This document shows positions 25,366 to 35,300 of a stretch of 64,000 nt of DNA, in pieces. Each line of letters starts with the position of its first letter. Within the stretch, counting starts at the first letter, position 1. Source of the stretch: an uncultured Selenomonadales bacterium (GTDB lineage Bacteria > Bacillota > Negativicutes > Selenomonadales > Selenomonadaceae); assembly GCA_900315155.1 (NCBI GenBank), contig OMYB01000003.1, positions 62,001 to 126,000 of the forward strand, given 5' to 3'. The position numbers and the translations under genes were made by a program. Under the pieces are notes generated by a model. The model ran no database searches, was not told the DNA's origin, and saw only the letters and a program-made list of their open reading frames with translations.

Positions 25366-26901
25366 TTATTTCTGTGCTACTGGTTCTGCTGCCATCTCCG
25401 TGACGAAATCGTTGTTGCCCCAGCACTTCTCATACGGATGGCCCGTGAGGTCTTCGACGACCTTGCGCGTCTCCGGCGTGACATCTGCCATACTGCCGCC
25501 CTCGCGGAGGCGGGAAACTTCTTCGCGGATAACGCGATGCGTATGCTGCGTCAGATGGAACTTGAACGTCGTGAACAGGCCGAAGCTGATGATGACGATA
25601 GGAACGATCGTATACATGATGAGGAGCATGTCAATCGTGGCATCCGGCTGGGTCTGAGAGTTCTTGACAAAGCCCGTTGCCTCAAGCAGGAAGCCGATCA
25701 GCACAACCTCCAGCGTCGTAAACAGGACATCGAGGAAATTGTTGACGCCGGAGTAGATTCCCTCGCGGCGACGGCCCGTCAGGACCTCATCGATATCCGG
25801 GATGAAAGCGAAGGTGTACTGCATCGCGTTCACGAGACCAGCCTTGCCGAAGTTCATTGCGATGACGAGGATGATGAGCATAATCTCCGTGTTGCTCGGA
25901 TGGGCGACACCCAGATAGAAGAAACCGAGCAGGATCATGATGGACGATACACCGCCGATGCGGTACGTCACATTGCCGTTCGTCTTATCCGTCAACCAGA
26001 TGTAGAAGGCCAGGAATGCCATGCCGAAGCAGAAGCCTGCGGCCGTGGAAACGGAAACGACTTTCGGATTCAGCAGCAGCACGAAGACGATGAAGTAAGT
26101 ATTGATCGTGCCGGCTAGGGAGCGGAACATCTGCTCCGAAAGGTACATGCAGAGGTAAAGGCGGTAAGCGCGGAGCTTGACAGCCGATTTGAAATCATGA
26201 ACGACGACGCGGAGGGACTCCATGAAACTCGGACGCTTCGTGACCGCCATCTCCTTAGCGAGGAATCCCGGATCGACGGGACGCTCGAACACGGAGAAAT
26301 AGAAGAGCACGAGGAACAGCAGGGAAATGACATCGTAGGTGACGGCGGCGAGGAAGAACGTCGTTGCGTTATCCGAGCCGAACACATCGAAGAACCATAC
26401 GGTTGCCATCGAGGACGTGATGCCGGCGATGGCAGCGCCGACCTGATTCATGCCGGCGAGCTGTGCCTTCTCCGACGGCGTGCGCGCCATCTCTGCGGCG
26501 AACGTGCCCTGCGAAACCGTTGCGAGCGGATTGACAAAGGACGTCAGCAGCAGCAGCGTCACGTAATACCAGATTGGCATATCCGGAATCCAGTAAAGCG
26601 GGAACGTCGCAACCTTCCACGGTATTGCGATGAGAAGCATCGACTTACGGCGTCCGAACCGGCGTCCGAACTTCGTCTCATAAAGATGATCGCTGATCGA
26701 GCCGAACAGCGGTGTCAGGAATGCACTGATGAGCTTACTGGCTGCGAGCACCGATGCGATAAACGCGATCGAGATATTACAGAATGTCGTGTAGAAGAAC
26801 ATCTGCCAGGCATTGACCAGCGTATCTGTGACGGTCGACAACTGATAACAGGAGAACCCCAGCTTGTTCCATAATTTCAATTCATGCACTTTTTGCTGCA
26901 T
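25366..26901 (-). CDS. GPH-type (glycoside-pentoside-hexuronide) cation symporter
   Basis: This 511-residue inner-membrane protein has about 12 hydrophobic segments. Its KLWNKLGFSCYQLSTVTDTL start, TPLFGSISDHLYETKFGRRFG loop (an MFS_2-type DxxxTxxGRxRP-like motif) and overall length match the GPH/MFS_2 group. It is the first gene after the 27.1 kb promoter and is followed by the chemoreceptor and the rhamnogalacturonan enzymes. Import of unsaturated rhamnogalacturonan di- or oligosaccharides is therefore inferred; the substrate cannot be read from sequence. GGAGGAG lies before the ATG. Confidence 0.83.
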   Translation of the reverse strand: MQQKVHELKLWNKLGFSCYQLSTVTDTLVNAWQMFFYTTFCNISIAFIASVLAASKLISAFLTPLFGSISDHLYETKFGRRFGRRKSMLLIAIPWKVATFPLYWIPDMPIWYYVTLLLLTSFVNPLATVSQGTFAAEMARTPSEKAQLAGMNQVGAAIAGITSSMATVWFFDVFGSDNATTFFLAAVTYDVISLLFLVLFYFSVFERPVDPGFLAKEMAVTKRPSFMESLRVVVHDFKSAVKLRAYRLYLCMYLSEQMFRSLAGTINTYFIVFVLLLNPKVVSVSTAAGFCFGMAFLAFYIWLTDKTNGNVTYRIGGVSSIMILLGFFYLGVAHPSNTEIMLIILVIAMNFGKAGLVNAMQYTFAFIPDIDEVLTGRRREGIYSGVNNFLDVLFTTLEVVLIGFLLEATGFVKNSQTQPDATIDMLLIMYTIVPIVIISFGLFTTFKFHLTQHTHRVIREEVSRLREGGSMADVTPETRKVVEDLTGHPYEKCWGNNDFVTEMAAEPVAQK

Positions 26902-27081
26902 GTGAAACTCTCCTCCCCCAAATAGAGCCTAAAGATTTCTACGATGAGTCTCGGATTTAGAAACCGTTCCACAATTCCATATACTGCTGAAATTGCTTGA
27001 TTTATATGGTTTTTGACTCATCCAGTAATTTTCACAATTTTGATTACAAATCTTTCTTCATCGACTTGCTGTGGAATTTTT

Positions 27082-27095
27082 ATAAACCGGTTTAT
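27082..27095. promoter_or_regulatory. Perfect 14-bp palindromic operator ATAAACCGGTTTAT
   Basis: The 14-bp perfect palindrome has a CG centre, as in LacI-family operators. It lies about 13-26 bases downstream of the predicted transcription start of the transporter gene, a classical repression position. I found no second copy upstream of rhaB or inside the locus, and no LacI-family gene in the window. Confidence 0.65.
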
Positions 27096-27114
27096 CCTTG
27101 TTTCTTCAACACAT

Positions 27115-27143
27115 ATAATAGCACGCCGAAAGTAAAAGTGCAA
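27115..27143 (-). promoter_or_regulatory. Promoter of the rhamnogalacturonan locus
   Basis: On the minus strand TTGCAC (27143-27138), a 17-base spacer and TATTAT (27120-27115) give a strong promoter. The leader to the transporter ATG is about 205 bases and AT-rich. The rest of the 26902-27340 gap shows only the operator and a terminator. Confidence 0.75.
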
Positions 27144-27261
27144 GCATTTTTTCTTTGTTTTGTACAGATTCTTCGATTTTCCAGCTCATAAAACCACATT
27201 TCTGAACAGAATGAAAGAGTTTACATGAAGATGTCGCACGATTCAAAATGCGCATACAATA

Positions 27262-27307
27262 AGGGCTGAGCGATATGTCCACCCTCTGGCAGATGCCGCT
27301 CAGCCCT
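27262..27307 (-). terminator. Terminator after the 27.3-28.5 kb gene pair
   Basis: AGGGCTGAGCG pairs with CGCTCAGCCCT (11 bp) around a 24-base loop. On the minus strand it is followed by TATTGTATG, a weak T tract. Confidence 0.65.
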
Positions 27308-27340
27308 ATGGAAAATATTTTTTTCGAAACCAGTTTCTAC

Positions 27341-27871
27341 TTATTCCGCTTCCTCTTCTTCATCCGGAATCCGGTCCGGATCGATGAAGATATGCCCGCA
27401 ATCCAAGCAGACGCGGGAGTGCTTCCAGGTTTCCCAGTCTTTCGGATACTCCTCCTTCACTCGGTTGAAAGCATTTACACGCATAGGATAAGCCTCGATG
27501 CGGGCCTTCTGTGAACGCCAGGCAAAGACGAGGTCGAGAAGGTAGCCGACGAAGAAAGCTATGTTGAATACGATGAAGATAAGCCGCGCCAGATGCGCTG
27601 CTGGATGGAAGATCCAGGAGAAAAGCTGCATGGCACCATAGAGCACCGCATAAGATAGGATCATCACGGGGATGCGCACGGCGAGCATAGCGCCGAGCCC
27701 GCCCGGACGCTGCACGAACTCTTCCAGCTTCGGCGCACCCGGTGCTGTCCCAACCTTTTTCGCCTGCTCTGCCTCGCCGCTGCTCTGCCAAAAGATGGCA
27801 TGCATGCGTGCCGTGCGCGTGCCATTGCAGTCCGGGCAGTGGCATGGCATCAGCATTTGTTTTTCATCCAT
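27341..27871 (-). CDS. Membrane protein with N- and C-terminal cysteine pairs, unknown function
   Basis: I do not recognise this 176-residue protein. It starts MDEKQMLMPCHCPDCNGTR, with a CxCxxC cluster. Two hydrophobic helices lie in the middle (about residues 65-85 and 92-112). It ends with VCLDCGHIFIDPD and an acidic tail. The paired cysteines suggest a zinc ribbon formed across the chain. The C-terminal CxxCG with the upstream CxxC resembles bacterial zinc-ribbon membrane proteins of unknown role. It is 23 bases after the 208-residue gene and shares its terminator. AGGAG lies before the ATG. Confidence 0.65.
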   Translation of the reverse strand: MDEKQMLMPCHCPDCNGTRTARMHAIFWQSSGEAEQAKKVGTAPGAPKLEEFVQRPGGLGAMLAVRIPVMILSYAVLYGAMQLFSWIFHPAAHLARLIFIVFNIAFFVGYLLDLVFAWRSQKARIEAYPMRVNAFNRVKEEYPKDWETWKHSRVCLDCGHIFIDPDRIPDEEEEAE

Positions 27872-27894
27872 CGGTCAATTCTCTCCTTTCTCCG

Positions 27895-28521
27895 TCAGAC
27901 AGCAGCCTTCTGATAGGCACGTTCCAGCTGAGCCATGAGCTCACGGTGCACGAAACGCAGCAGGCGGTCCTCATCCTGTTTCGATAGAGCCAGCAGGCTG
28001 TCGCCGTCGCGGTATCCCGCATAGAAGAGCTGCTGCAGAAGCTGGCGCGCGAGCAGGAGTTCCGTGTAGAGCGCGGCGACATTCGCCTCGCTGGCCGCCG
28101 GTGTCATATCGGCATCGAAACCGGCGATATCGAAATCCTCAGGCACGACGAGTTCCGGGCTGCCAGCCATGAGCTGCAGCTCATTCGCCTCACGCTGCGA
28201 GGCCGGTACCATCTTTTGGCGGCAGTAGTTGTCAAAATCGTCAGCCGCGAGATACGAGCCATGCGAAACAAACGAGGCAAACTCGCTCATGAGGCGCATG
28301 GCGAAATTATGCTCAAAGACGGCCAGCCGTTTCATAAAATCGACGGGACTGGATTTCGTGCCCACCGTGTCACGATGCGCTTTCTCCACATAGGCCTCGG
28401 CCGCTCGTGCCCAAACATCGGGGCGCGCATCGTACGAGGTCGTACTCACCCCCTGGCGGAACTGGAGATTCTTTGCCGCATCGGTCATGAGTTTCTTGAC
28501 CGCTTCCTGGATACGATTCAT
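27895..28521 (-). CDS. Cytoplasmic protein of unknown function
   Basis: I do not recognise this 208-residue protein. It is predicted to be soluble and mainly helical. It begins MNRIQEAVKKLMTDAAKNLQ, has a conserved-looking FEHNFAMRLMSEFASFVSHG helix and ends in a charged helix (RELMAQLERAYQKAAV). No catalytic motif, signal peptide or membrane segment is visible. It lies after the addA terminator and 23 bases before the cysteine-rich membrane protein gene, so these two form their own transcription unit. Codon use is like that of its neighbours. Confidence 0.6.
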   Translation of the reverse strand: MNRIQEAVKKLMTDAAKNLQFRQGVSTTSYDARPDVWARAAEAYVEKAHRDTVGTKSSPVDFMKRLAVFEHNFAMRLMSEFASFVSHGSYLAADDFDNYCRQKMVPASQREANELQLMAGSPELVVPEDFDIAGFDADMTPAASEANVAALYTELLLARQLLQQLFYAGYRDGDSLLALSKQDEDRLLRFVHRELMAQLERAYQKAAV

Positions 28522-28550
28522 GAAAATTCTTCTTTCTGCATAAAATTTGA

Positions 28551-28582
28551 GGGAGGCAGTCCCTATGCGGAAACTGCCTCCC
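28551..28582 (-). terminator. Terminator of the sbcD-sbcC-addB-addA operon
   Basis: GGGAGGCAGT pairs perfectly with ACTGCCTCCC around a 12-base loop, just after the addA stop. On the minus strand it is followed by TCAAATTTTATG. Confidence 0.8.
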
Positions 28583-28590
28583 CCATTATA

Positions 28591-31500
28591 TCACATCGGC
28601 ACGATCGTGCCATCCTTCAGCAGGTAGAGATACGCCTCAGCGACCTCTCCGCCCGTAACAGCCTCGACGGCTTCACGATACAGGCGGATCTGTTCGCGAT
28701 GGCGCTTTTCCGCATGCTCGGGATCGGTATCGCGGTCGGTCTTATAATCGACGAGCACATACCTGCCCGGCTCCCGCTCGTAGAGCAGGTCGATGACGCC
28801 CTGCACGAAAACTTCTTCTTCGGAGTCTTTTGGTAACCCGTCATAGAATTTCTTCGCGGGCAGCAGGCGGCTGAACGGCAGTTCGCGCCAGACCTGCTTT
28901 GCGCTGCGGACCTCTTTGCCCAGCTTCGAATCGCAGAATCCCTGCAGGCTCTTGATGTAAATCGCAGAAACATCTTCCTCACGGATGATTTCCTTAGCCG
29001 CCATGCGCTCTACCTGCGCCTGAAGCCCCTGGAAGCTCGTGTCACCGGAAAAGTCGATATGCTGCATGACGCTGTGCATCAGCGTGCCATACTCTGCGCC
29101 CGAGCGGCCTTTTCTGTCCTGCACGAACACCGGACGTTTCCACGGCTGCTGCTTTTCCTCCTGCGGCTGCACGGCGGGAACCGGCTGCTCGTCCGGCTCG
29201 GCAAACCGGCGCTTGATTTCCGTAACCGTGAGTTTTGCTGAGACATTTTCGAGGCCCTGGGTATCGTAGTGCCAGCCGAGGATGGACGCAACCTTATCTC
29301 TGGCTTCTGATGCCTCCAGCGGCTTCATGGCATGGACAGCCTCCAGGATGGTATCGGCATCTTTCTCCCGTTCTTCCGTGACCGGATGCAGGTCTTCCTG
29401 CTGGACGATATGAATCTTATAATGTCCTTTATCATAACGGGGCAGGGAAAGTGTCGCTCCCCCGGCGATGCCGGCCGTCTCGCGCAGGGGACGGCCATCC
29501 GGCATCCGCATGAGCGCCATGAGCACCCAATCGAGGAAAGAGTCTGCGGAAAGGACCTTGCCGGACGGCAGCACCGTCCCCTCAGCATCCGCCAGGCCGG
29601 CCCATTTCTTTGCCTTGTTCTCCCATTCCGTCTCCTTCATCGACGCCGTGAGGATGAGTTTCTCCCGTGCGCGGGTCAGTGCCACATAGAGCACACGGAG
29701 TTCTTCTGCCTTGGTTTCTGCATGCTTGGACTGACGGATGGTGCGCCACGGCGCCGTCTGGTAGCACTGGCTCGTCTCCGGATCGACGACCTTCGGGCCG
29801 ATGCCCAGCTTCTTGTGCAGCAGGACTGTCGTTTCTTTATCATCCAACTGGAATCGCTTCGCCATATCCGGCACGAAGACGACAGGGAATTCCAGTCCTT
29901 TGCTCTTGTGGATGGTCATGATGCGCACGACATTCTCCCCCGCACCGAGCGTACGCGCCACCGATAGGTCCGTTTCGCGCTTCTTCATCTGATCGATGAA
30001 ACGCAGGAAGCGGTAGAGGCCGCGGTAATTCGTCTTTTCATAGGCCGATGCCCGGTCGATAAGCATGCGCAGGTTCGCCTGGCGCAGCAGGCCGCCCGGC
30101 AGGCCGCCGACATAATTATAATAGCCCGTTGCCTGGTAAAGATAGCGGATCAATTCCGGGACGCGCAGGTCACGGGCTGCATTGCGCCAGTCCGCCATGC
30201 GGTTATGGAATGCCGCTGCCTTGTCCGCCAGCCGCCCGGAAAGCTTGCTCTCCGGCGCATAGGCTGCCAGGAGCGCCCCATAGAGATCCGTATCTGGCGA
30301 GGCTGCCCGGATCTTCGCGATATCCTGCATCGAAAAATCACCGATGGGCGAGGCCATGATGGCTGCCAGTGGGATGTCCTGGCGCACGTTATCCAGGCAG
30401 GCCAGCAGGTCCAGCACGATGCGGACTTCCTGTGCCTCGAAATAACCGGCATCCGCGTCCGCATAGGCGGGTATCCCGTTCTTCCGAAGCTGTTCCAGCA
30501 CGATCTGTGCTTTCCCCTGCACCGAACGCATGAGGATGGCCGCGTCGCGCCACTGCATCGCGCGGTATCCTTTCAGGCCTTTATCGTAGACCAGGGTCTG
30601 CGCATCGATCATCTTCTGGATGCGCTCGGCCATGTACTGCCCCTCCGCTTCGAGGTTTTTCAGTTCCGGCTGTGCTTCCTCCTCATCCTCCTCATTCTCC
30701 GCGGCTTTTTCCTTCTTGGCATCCGGATTCATGACCACGGCGAGCTCCACGGGACCGTCCAGTCCTGCCCGCCCCTTTGGGAGTTCCGGGTAGTCCAGTC
30801 CTGCGTAGAGCGCTTCCTCCTCATCGTAGTCGATCTCCATCGTTCCGCTCTGCATCACCTGCGTGAACAGGACGTTGACCGCGTCGAGCACGCCCGCGCG
30901 GCTGCGGAAATTTTTCTTCAGATGGATGAGTGCGTATGGTTTCCCCTCGGCAGCCAGCTTCGGATAAGCGTGCTGCTTCTGCTGGATCAGATCCGGGTCC
31001 GCGAGGCGGAACTTATAGATGCTCTGCTTCACATCACCGACCAGGAAGACATTCGGATCATCCGGGCGCGCGACCAGCGAAAAAATAGCCTCCTGCACGC
31101 TATTCGTATCCTGGTACTCGTCGACCATGATTTCCTGATACTTCTCCTGCAAGGCAATCGCGGTCGCCGACGGCACGATCTTCCCCGTCGTGCGGCGTAC
31201 CTCGTCATCCGAAAGGATCTGCAGGGCAAAATGCTCGAGATCGCCGAAATCCGCGATGTTCTTCTCCTTCTTCGCCTGCTGGAAGGCACGCGAAAATTGG
31301 ATGGCCAGCGTACAGAGCTCAGCCACCGGCCCTGCACAGGCCGCGATTTCTTCACGGATGCCTTCCTCAGAAGCGGGGAAATATTGGGTAGACATCTCCT
31401 CGAATTGTGTTTTCAGCGAATCGATAGCCGCTTTGCACGCCGCCTTCACTTCCGGATCTTCCGGCGCTTTCCTGTATGGATTTTTTGTGAAATTCGGCCA

Positions 31501-32343
31501 CGCGAATGCGGCGATACGCTGCTGGATAGCATCCCAGGGTGCATGCGCATGGAAATCGTTATAGCAGGCAGATACCAGCCCGTAGATTTCATCGATGGCA
31601 ATGGCATATCCGCTGCCCTCCACATCACTCTGGAACGGCAGGAGCTCACGGGCACTTTCCATCCATGCATCGATGGCATGCTCGAGATAGGGATACAGGA
31701 TCTGGATCCACGGTTCCTGCCAAAGGTCTTCCTCTTTCGCCTCATAGCGTTTCGGCTGCTCGGCAAGCCAGTCTTCGGGGAATGGCTGTGCCTGGGCGAA
31801 GCGCCATACGGCAAGGACCAGCTTCTTGGCCTTTTCATCTCCACGGTTATCCCCATAGGCATCTGTGAACGCCATGAAGTGCTTATCCTTCTTGGCGTAA
31901 AGTTCTTCGAAAAGGGCATCGATCGTATCCTGCTGCAGCAGCTGTTTCTCCTGCTCATCCGCGAGACGGAATTGCGGATCGAGATCCACTTCCGAAAGAT
32001 TCGTGCGAATCACGCGCTGGCAGAAGGAATGGAACGTCGAAATCGAAGCGCCCGAAAGGAGGACGAGCTGACGTTCCAGCCTGGCAATCGTATCCGAATC
32101 CTCCGCCTCTGCCAATTCTTTCTGCAGAGCTCCGTCAATGCGGTCGCGCATCTCGGCGGCCGCCGCATTGGTGAACGTCAGCACCAGCAGGCGGTCCACA
32201 TCGCAGCCGCCGTGCAACAGGGACTGGATGATGCGTTCTACGAGTACCGCCGTCTTTCCCGAGCCAGCCGCTGCTGCGACAAGGATGTTCCGGTGCCGGA
32301 GCTCGATGGCTTTCGTCTGATCCTCTGTCCATTTCGTCATCAT
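28591..32343 (-). CDS. addA: ATP-dependent helicase/nuclease subunit A
   Basis: AddA is the helicase-nuclease subunit of the AddAB complex that resects double-strand breaks for RecA, the Firmicute counterpart of RecBCD. The 1250-residue protein has a UvrD-like Walker A motif AAAGSGKT at residues 24-31. Further helicase motifs are FTNAAAAEMRDRI, IMVDEYQDTN and VALTRAREKL. A C-terminal RecB-type nuclease domain carries YVLVDYKTDRDTD. The ATG at 32343 overlaps the addB stop by four bases (ATGA), with AAGGAGG upstream. Confidence 0.95.
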   Translation of the reverse strand: MMTKWTEDQTKAIELRHRNILVAAAAGSGKTAVLVERIIQSLLHGGCDVDRLLVLTFTNAAAAEMRDRIDGALQKELAEAEDSDTIARLERQLVLLSGASISTFHSFCQRVIRTNLSEVDLDPQFRLADEQEKQLLQQDTIDALFEELYAKKDKHFMAFTDAYGDNRGDEKAKKLVLAVWRFAQAQPFPEDWLAEQPKRYEAKEEDLWQEPWIQILYPYLEHAIDAWMESARELLPFQSDVEGSGYAIAIDEIYGLVSACYNDFHAHAPWDAIQQRIAAFAWPNFTKNPYRKAPEDPEVKAACKAAIDSLKTQFEEMSTQYFPASEEGIREEIAACAGPVAELCTLAIQFSRAFQQAKKEKNIADFGDLEHFALQILSDDEVRRTTGKIVPSATAIALQEKYQEIMVDEYQDTNSVQEAIFSLVARPDDPNVFLVGDVKQSIYKFRLADPDLIQQKQHAYPKLAAEGKPYALIHLKKNFRSRAGVLDAVNVLFTQVMQSGTMEIDYDEEEALYAGLDYPELPKGRAGLDGPVELAVVMNPDAKKEKAAENEEDEEEAQPELKNLEAEGQYMAERIQKMIDAQTLVYDKGLKGYRAMQWRDAAILMRSVQGKAQIVLEQLRKNGIPAYADADAGYFEAQEVRIVLDLLACLDNVRQDIPLAAIMASPIGDFSMQDIAKIRAASPDTDLYGALLAAYAPESKLSGRLADKAAAFHNRMADWRNAARDLRVPELIRYLYQATGYYNYVGGLPGGLLRQANLRMLIDRASAYEKTNYRGLYRFLRFIDQMKKRETDLSVARTLGAGENVVRIMTIHKSKGLEFPVVFVPDMAKRFQLDDKETTVLLHKKLGIGPKVVDPETSQCYQTAPWRTIRQSKHAETKAEELRVLYVALTRAREKLILTASMKETEWENKAKKWAGLADAEGTVLPSGKVLSADSFLDWVLMALMRMPDGRPLRETAGIAGGATLSLPRYDKGHYKIHIVQQEDLHPVTEEREKDADTILEAVHAMKPLEASEARDKVASILGWHYDTQGLENVSAKLTVTEIKRRFAEPDEQPVPAVQPQEEKQQPWKRPVFVQDRKGRSGAEYGTLMHSVMQHIDFSGDTSFQGLQAQVERMAAKEIIREEDVSAIYIKSLQGFCDSKLGKEVRSAKQVWRELPFSRLLPAKKFYDGLPKDSEEEVFVQGVIDLLYEREPGRYVLVDYKTDRDTDPEHAEKRHREQIRLYREAVEAVTGGEVAEAYLYLLKDGTIVPM

Positions 32344-35300
32344 GGTTCCTCCTTGGTTCCCGTGCATTCCTGCATCGCCTGCAGGATCTCTTCATCCTTC
32401 ATCTTCTTGTCAACGACCTCATATTCATCACCCATCGTCGGGTCAAAACCACAAAGGTCATGGTACGGACAGATATTGCAGGCATTCCAATCTGAAGCGC
32501 GGTACGGCCTTGCGCGCATGTCCCCCTGGAGGATGCGCCGGCTCGTATCGCGGATCAGATAGCCCACATAGTCGAGCAGCAGATCGAATTCTTCTTTAGA
32601 TTTCAGGTGTTTCCGTGCCTTTGCAGATAAACTTCCCTTTGGGGTATACGTAATGGGGAAGAATTTGCCGCTGGCATCCAGGGCCTCATAGACCTCTTTA
32701 TCGGCTAGTACCCATCCCGGCATCTGCAATTTCTCGAGGACCGCTTCCTCCGCCTGCTCTGCCGTCATTTTCTGCACCGGATCCAGCACGATATCCTTCA
32801 GGAAGCAATAGAGCACCCCTGCCGGCGTACTTCCCTCCTGGAGGCTTTTCGCGACCAGCATATAGACGAGCAGCTGGATATGGATACCATAGTAGATATC
32901 GATGAGGTTGATGGCCGCTTTGCCTGTCTTGTAGTCCATGACGAGGAAATATCTCCCATCCCCGGTTGCGTCGATACGGTCAATTTGCCCGCGAATCTCG
33001 ACCTGCACGCCATCGACATCGTAGGTGAGCGGCGGCAGGCTGCCGTCTCCCATCCCGAAAGACTGCTCGAACAGCACCGGATGGAACTGGCTCGCCTTGT
33101 CGTATGCGATGAGCCTGTGGATCGAGCGCTCTGCCGTCCTGCGGATGCGCGTGAGGAGATGCTGATTCGTCTCTGTCTTCATCATGAGCTGACCGCGCAG
33201 TTTCGGCGCCAGTTCCTGCATGAGACGCTGGCACATCTCGGCGCATTCGCCATCGCCGACCTCTGCCCAGCGCTTTCCCTGCTCGCGGAGTTCCTCGCCG
33301 AAACCGCGCAGGACACTGTGCAGCAGGACGCCGAGGTCGGGCAGCTGGAACTCGTAATCCTTGCGCTCTTTCAATGCCAGCCCATACTTGGCGAAATGCT
33401 GGAACGGACACTGCCGGTATCCCTCGAAACGGGATACGCTGCCCTTCATGCGTTTTTTGCGGGCGAAAAGATCCAAGGCCAGCCTCGGTGGCAGGCTCTC
33501 CTCCCTCGGTTTGTCGAACAGACCATTCAGGGAAAGCTGCAATACATTCCTGTCGCTGCCCTTCTCCAGGAACCAGTTATAGACATCCCGCCAGAATGCC
33601 GGCATATGCCCCTGGTCGCGCTCACCGCGCAGGGCAGCCGTGAGACCGGAAAGTGCTGGCCGCGGGGCTGAGAGCAGCAGGTCATCCGCGCGCTCGATGG
33701 TCTCGATCGGCACCGTGATGGTCTCTGCTTTCGGCAGGATACGGTGCAGGCGGTCGACGAAAGCGGACGGCAGGTTTTCCTTGCCAGCCGCATCCGAAAG
33801 GGCAAACGACACCCAAAGATAGTCCCGTGCCTCCGTAAAGCCACGGTACAGCAGATAGGATTCGCCGTAGCTCCTTTCGAGGCCGCCCGACGAGATCTTC
33901 ACGCCCAGATCCTGCAGATGCAGGCGGTCGGCATCCGACAGCAGGCCGCTCTCGTGGATCTTGCGCGGCATCACGCCCTCATTCGCGCCAAGGATGTAGA
34001 TGGCGCGCACATTATCCAGGCTGTTCTGGTCGAACGAGGCAATGGTCACGGCATCGACGCCTGGGGGAACGAGCGAAAGCTGCAGCGCATCGAGGCCATC
34101 CTCCAGCACAGAGGCATACTCCCTGCGGCTCATCTTGTCATCGCCGATCACCGTCACGAACTGGTCGAGAAGGTCTATGATGCCGTTCCATATCTGCCGG
34201 TCTTCTGCGGCCAGCGCCAGGCTCGTCTCACCTTTCTCCTCTTTCCGTGCCTCGACCGCTGCGCGCTCATCGAGCCGCGCCGGCACATCGAGTGCGAGCA
34301 GGAAATCATAGACTGCCTGCGTCATCGCGCGCACCGTCTCCGCCTCCGACAGAGCCGCATCGAGCATTTCGAGCGGTCCGGCCACCTGCCTGCGCCAGAG
34401 GTTGACGGCCGTGAGCTCTGCCTTCTGCTTGTCAGACAGTTCTTCATCGTCCTCCAGGGCATAGGTATCATGCCAGGCCCAGTCTTCTTCCTGCGTCCAT
34501 GTCTTCTTGCCACGGATACCGAAGGCACGCACATAGTTCTCGAGCAGGTCGATATTCTCCACCGTGAGCTCCGGCCAGAACTCCGTGCGCAGGCAGCGGA
34601 ACATCGGCTCCGGCCGCCAGCCCCGCAAGGCCTCGAAGACCGAGCGCAGCAGCTCGGACAGCGGATGGTGCAGGCTCTCCCTCTTGCTGTCCATGAAATA
34701 CGGGATGCCATAATCCGGCAGCGTAAGCCGCAGGATGTCCGCATACGTGTCGGCATCGCGCACGAGCACGCCGATATCACGCCAGCGATACCCCTGCTCA
34801 CGGCAGAGGCGCAGGATATCCGCCGCCATGACACCGACCTCCAGGCGCGCATTCGCCGCCTCGACGATGCGCAGGCCGCCCGCATCCTCCTGCGGCACTT
34901 GCGGAAAACGGAACAAGGCCCGCTCGATATGCCGGAGAGCCGGTGCACGGAACCGGGACAGATCCCCCAGGCTCAGATAACGCCGCTTCGGCTGGATGCC
35001 GAGCCGATCCGCCAGTTCCTCAAGATCCTCCATCGTCTGGCAGCTGCGGTGGAACAAGCCGCTTTCATTCTTATTCTCGCAGCTTCCGGCATCCGGATCC
35101 ATCGCGAACGTCACATGCACCGCCTTCACCTTCTGCAGCAGCGCCGTGAGGATTCTTTGCTCCTGCGGGTTGAAGAAGACGAAGCCATCCACCCAGACCT
35201 CCGCGTTTTCGAGGAGCGCTGCCTCAGGGATACGCGCAGCGAGCGTTTCCAGCATGTCTTCGGCATCGTTGGCACGCCCGGCGAGGGCCTTCTGGAAGTC

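Noticed and set aside
30205..32562. 785-codon plus-strand frame
   Set aside because: Antisense to addA/addB, no domain-like sequence, no ribosome site; a shadow. The same holds for the long frames at 33744-35840, 12156-13961, 10764-12089, 9008-10417, 7679-8947 and 5432-6583.
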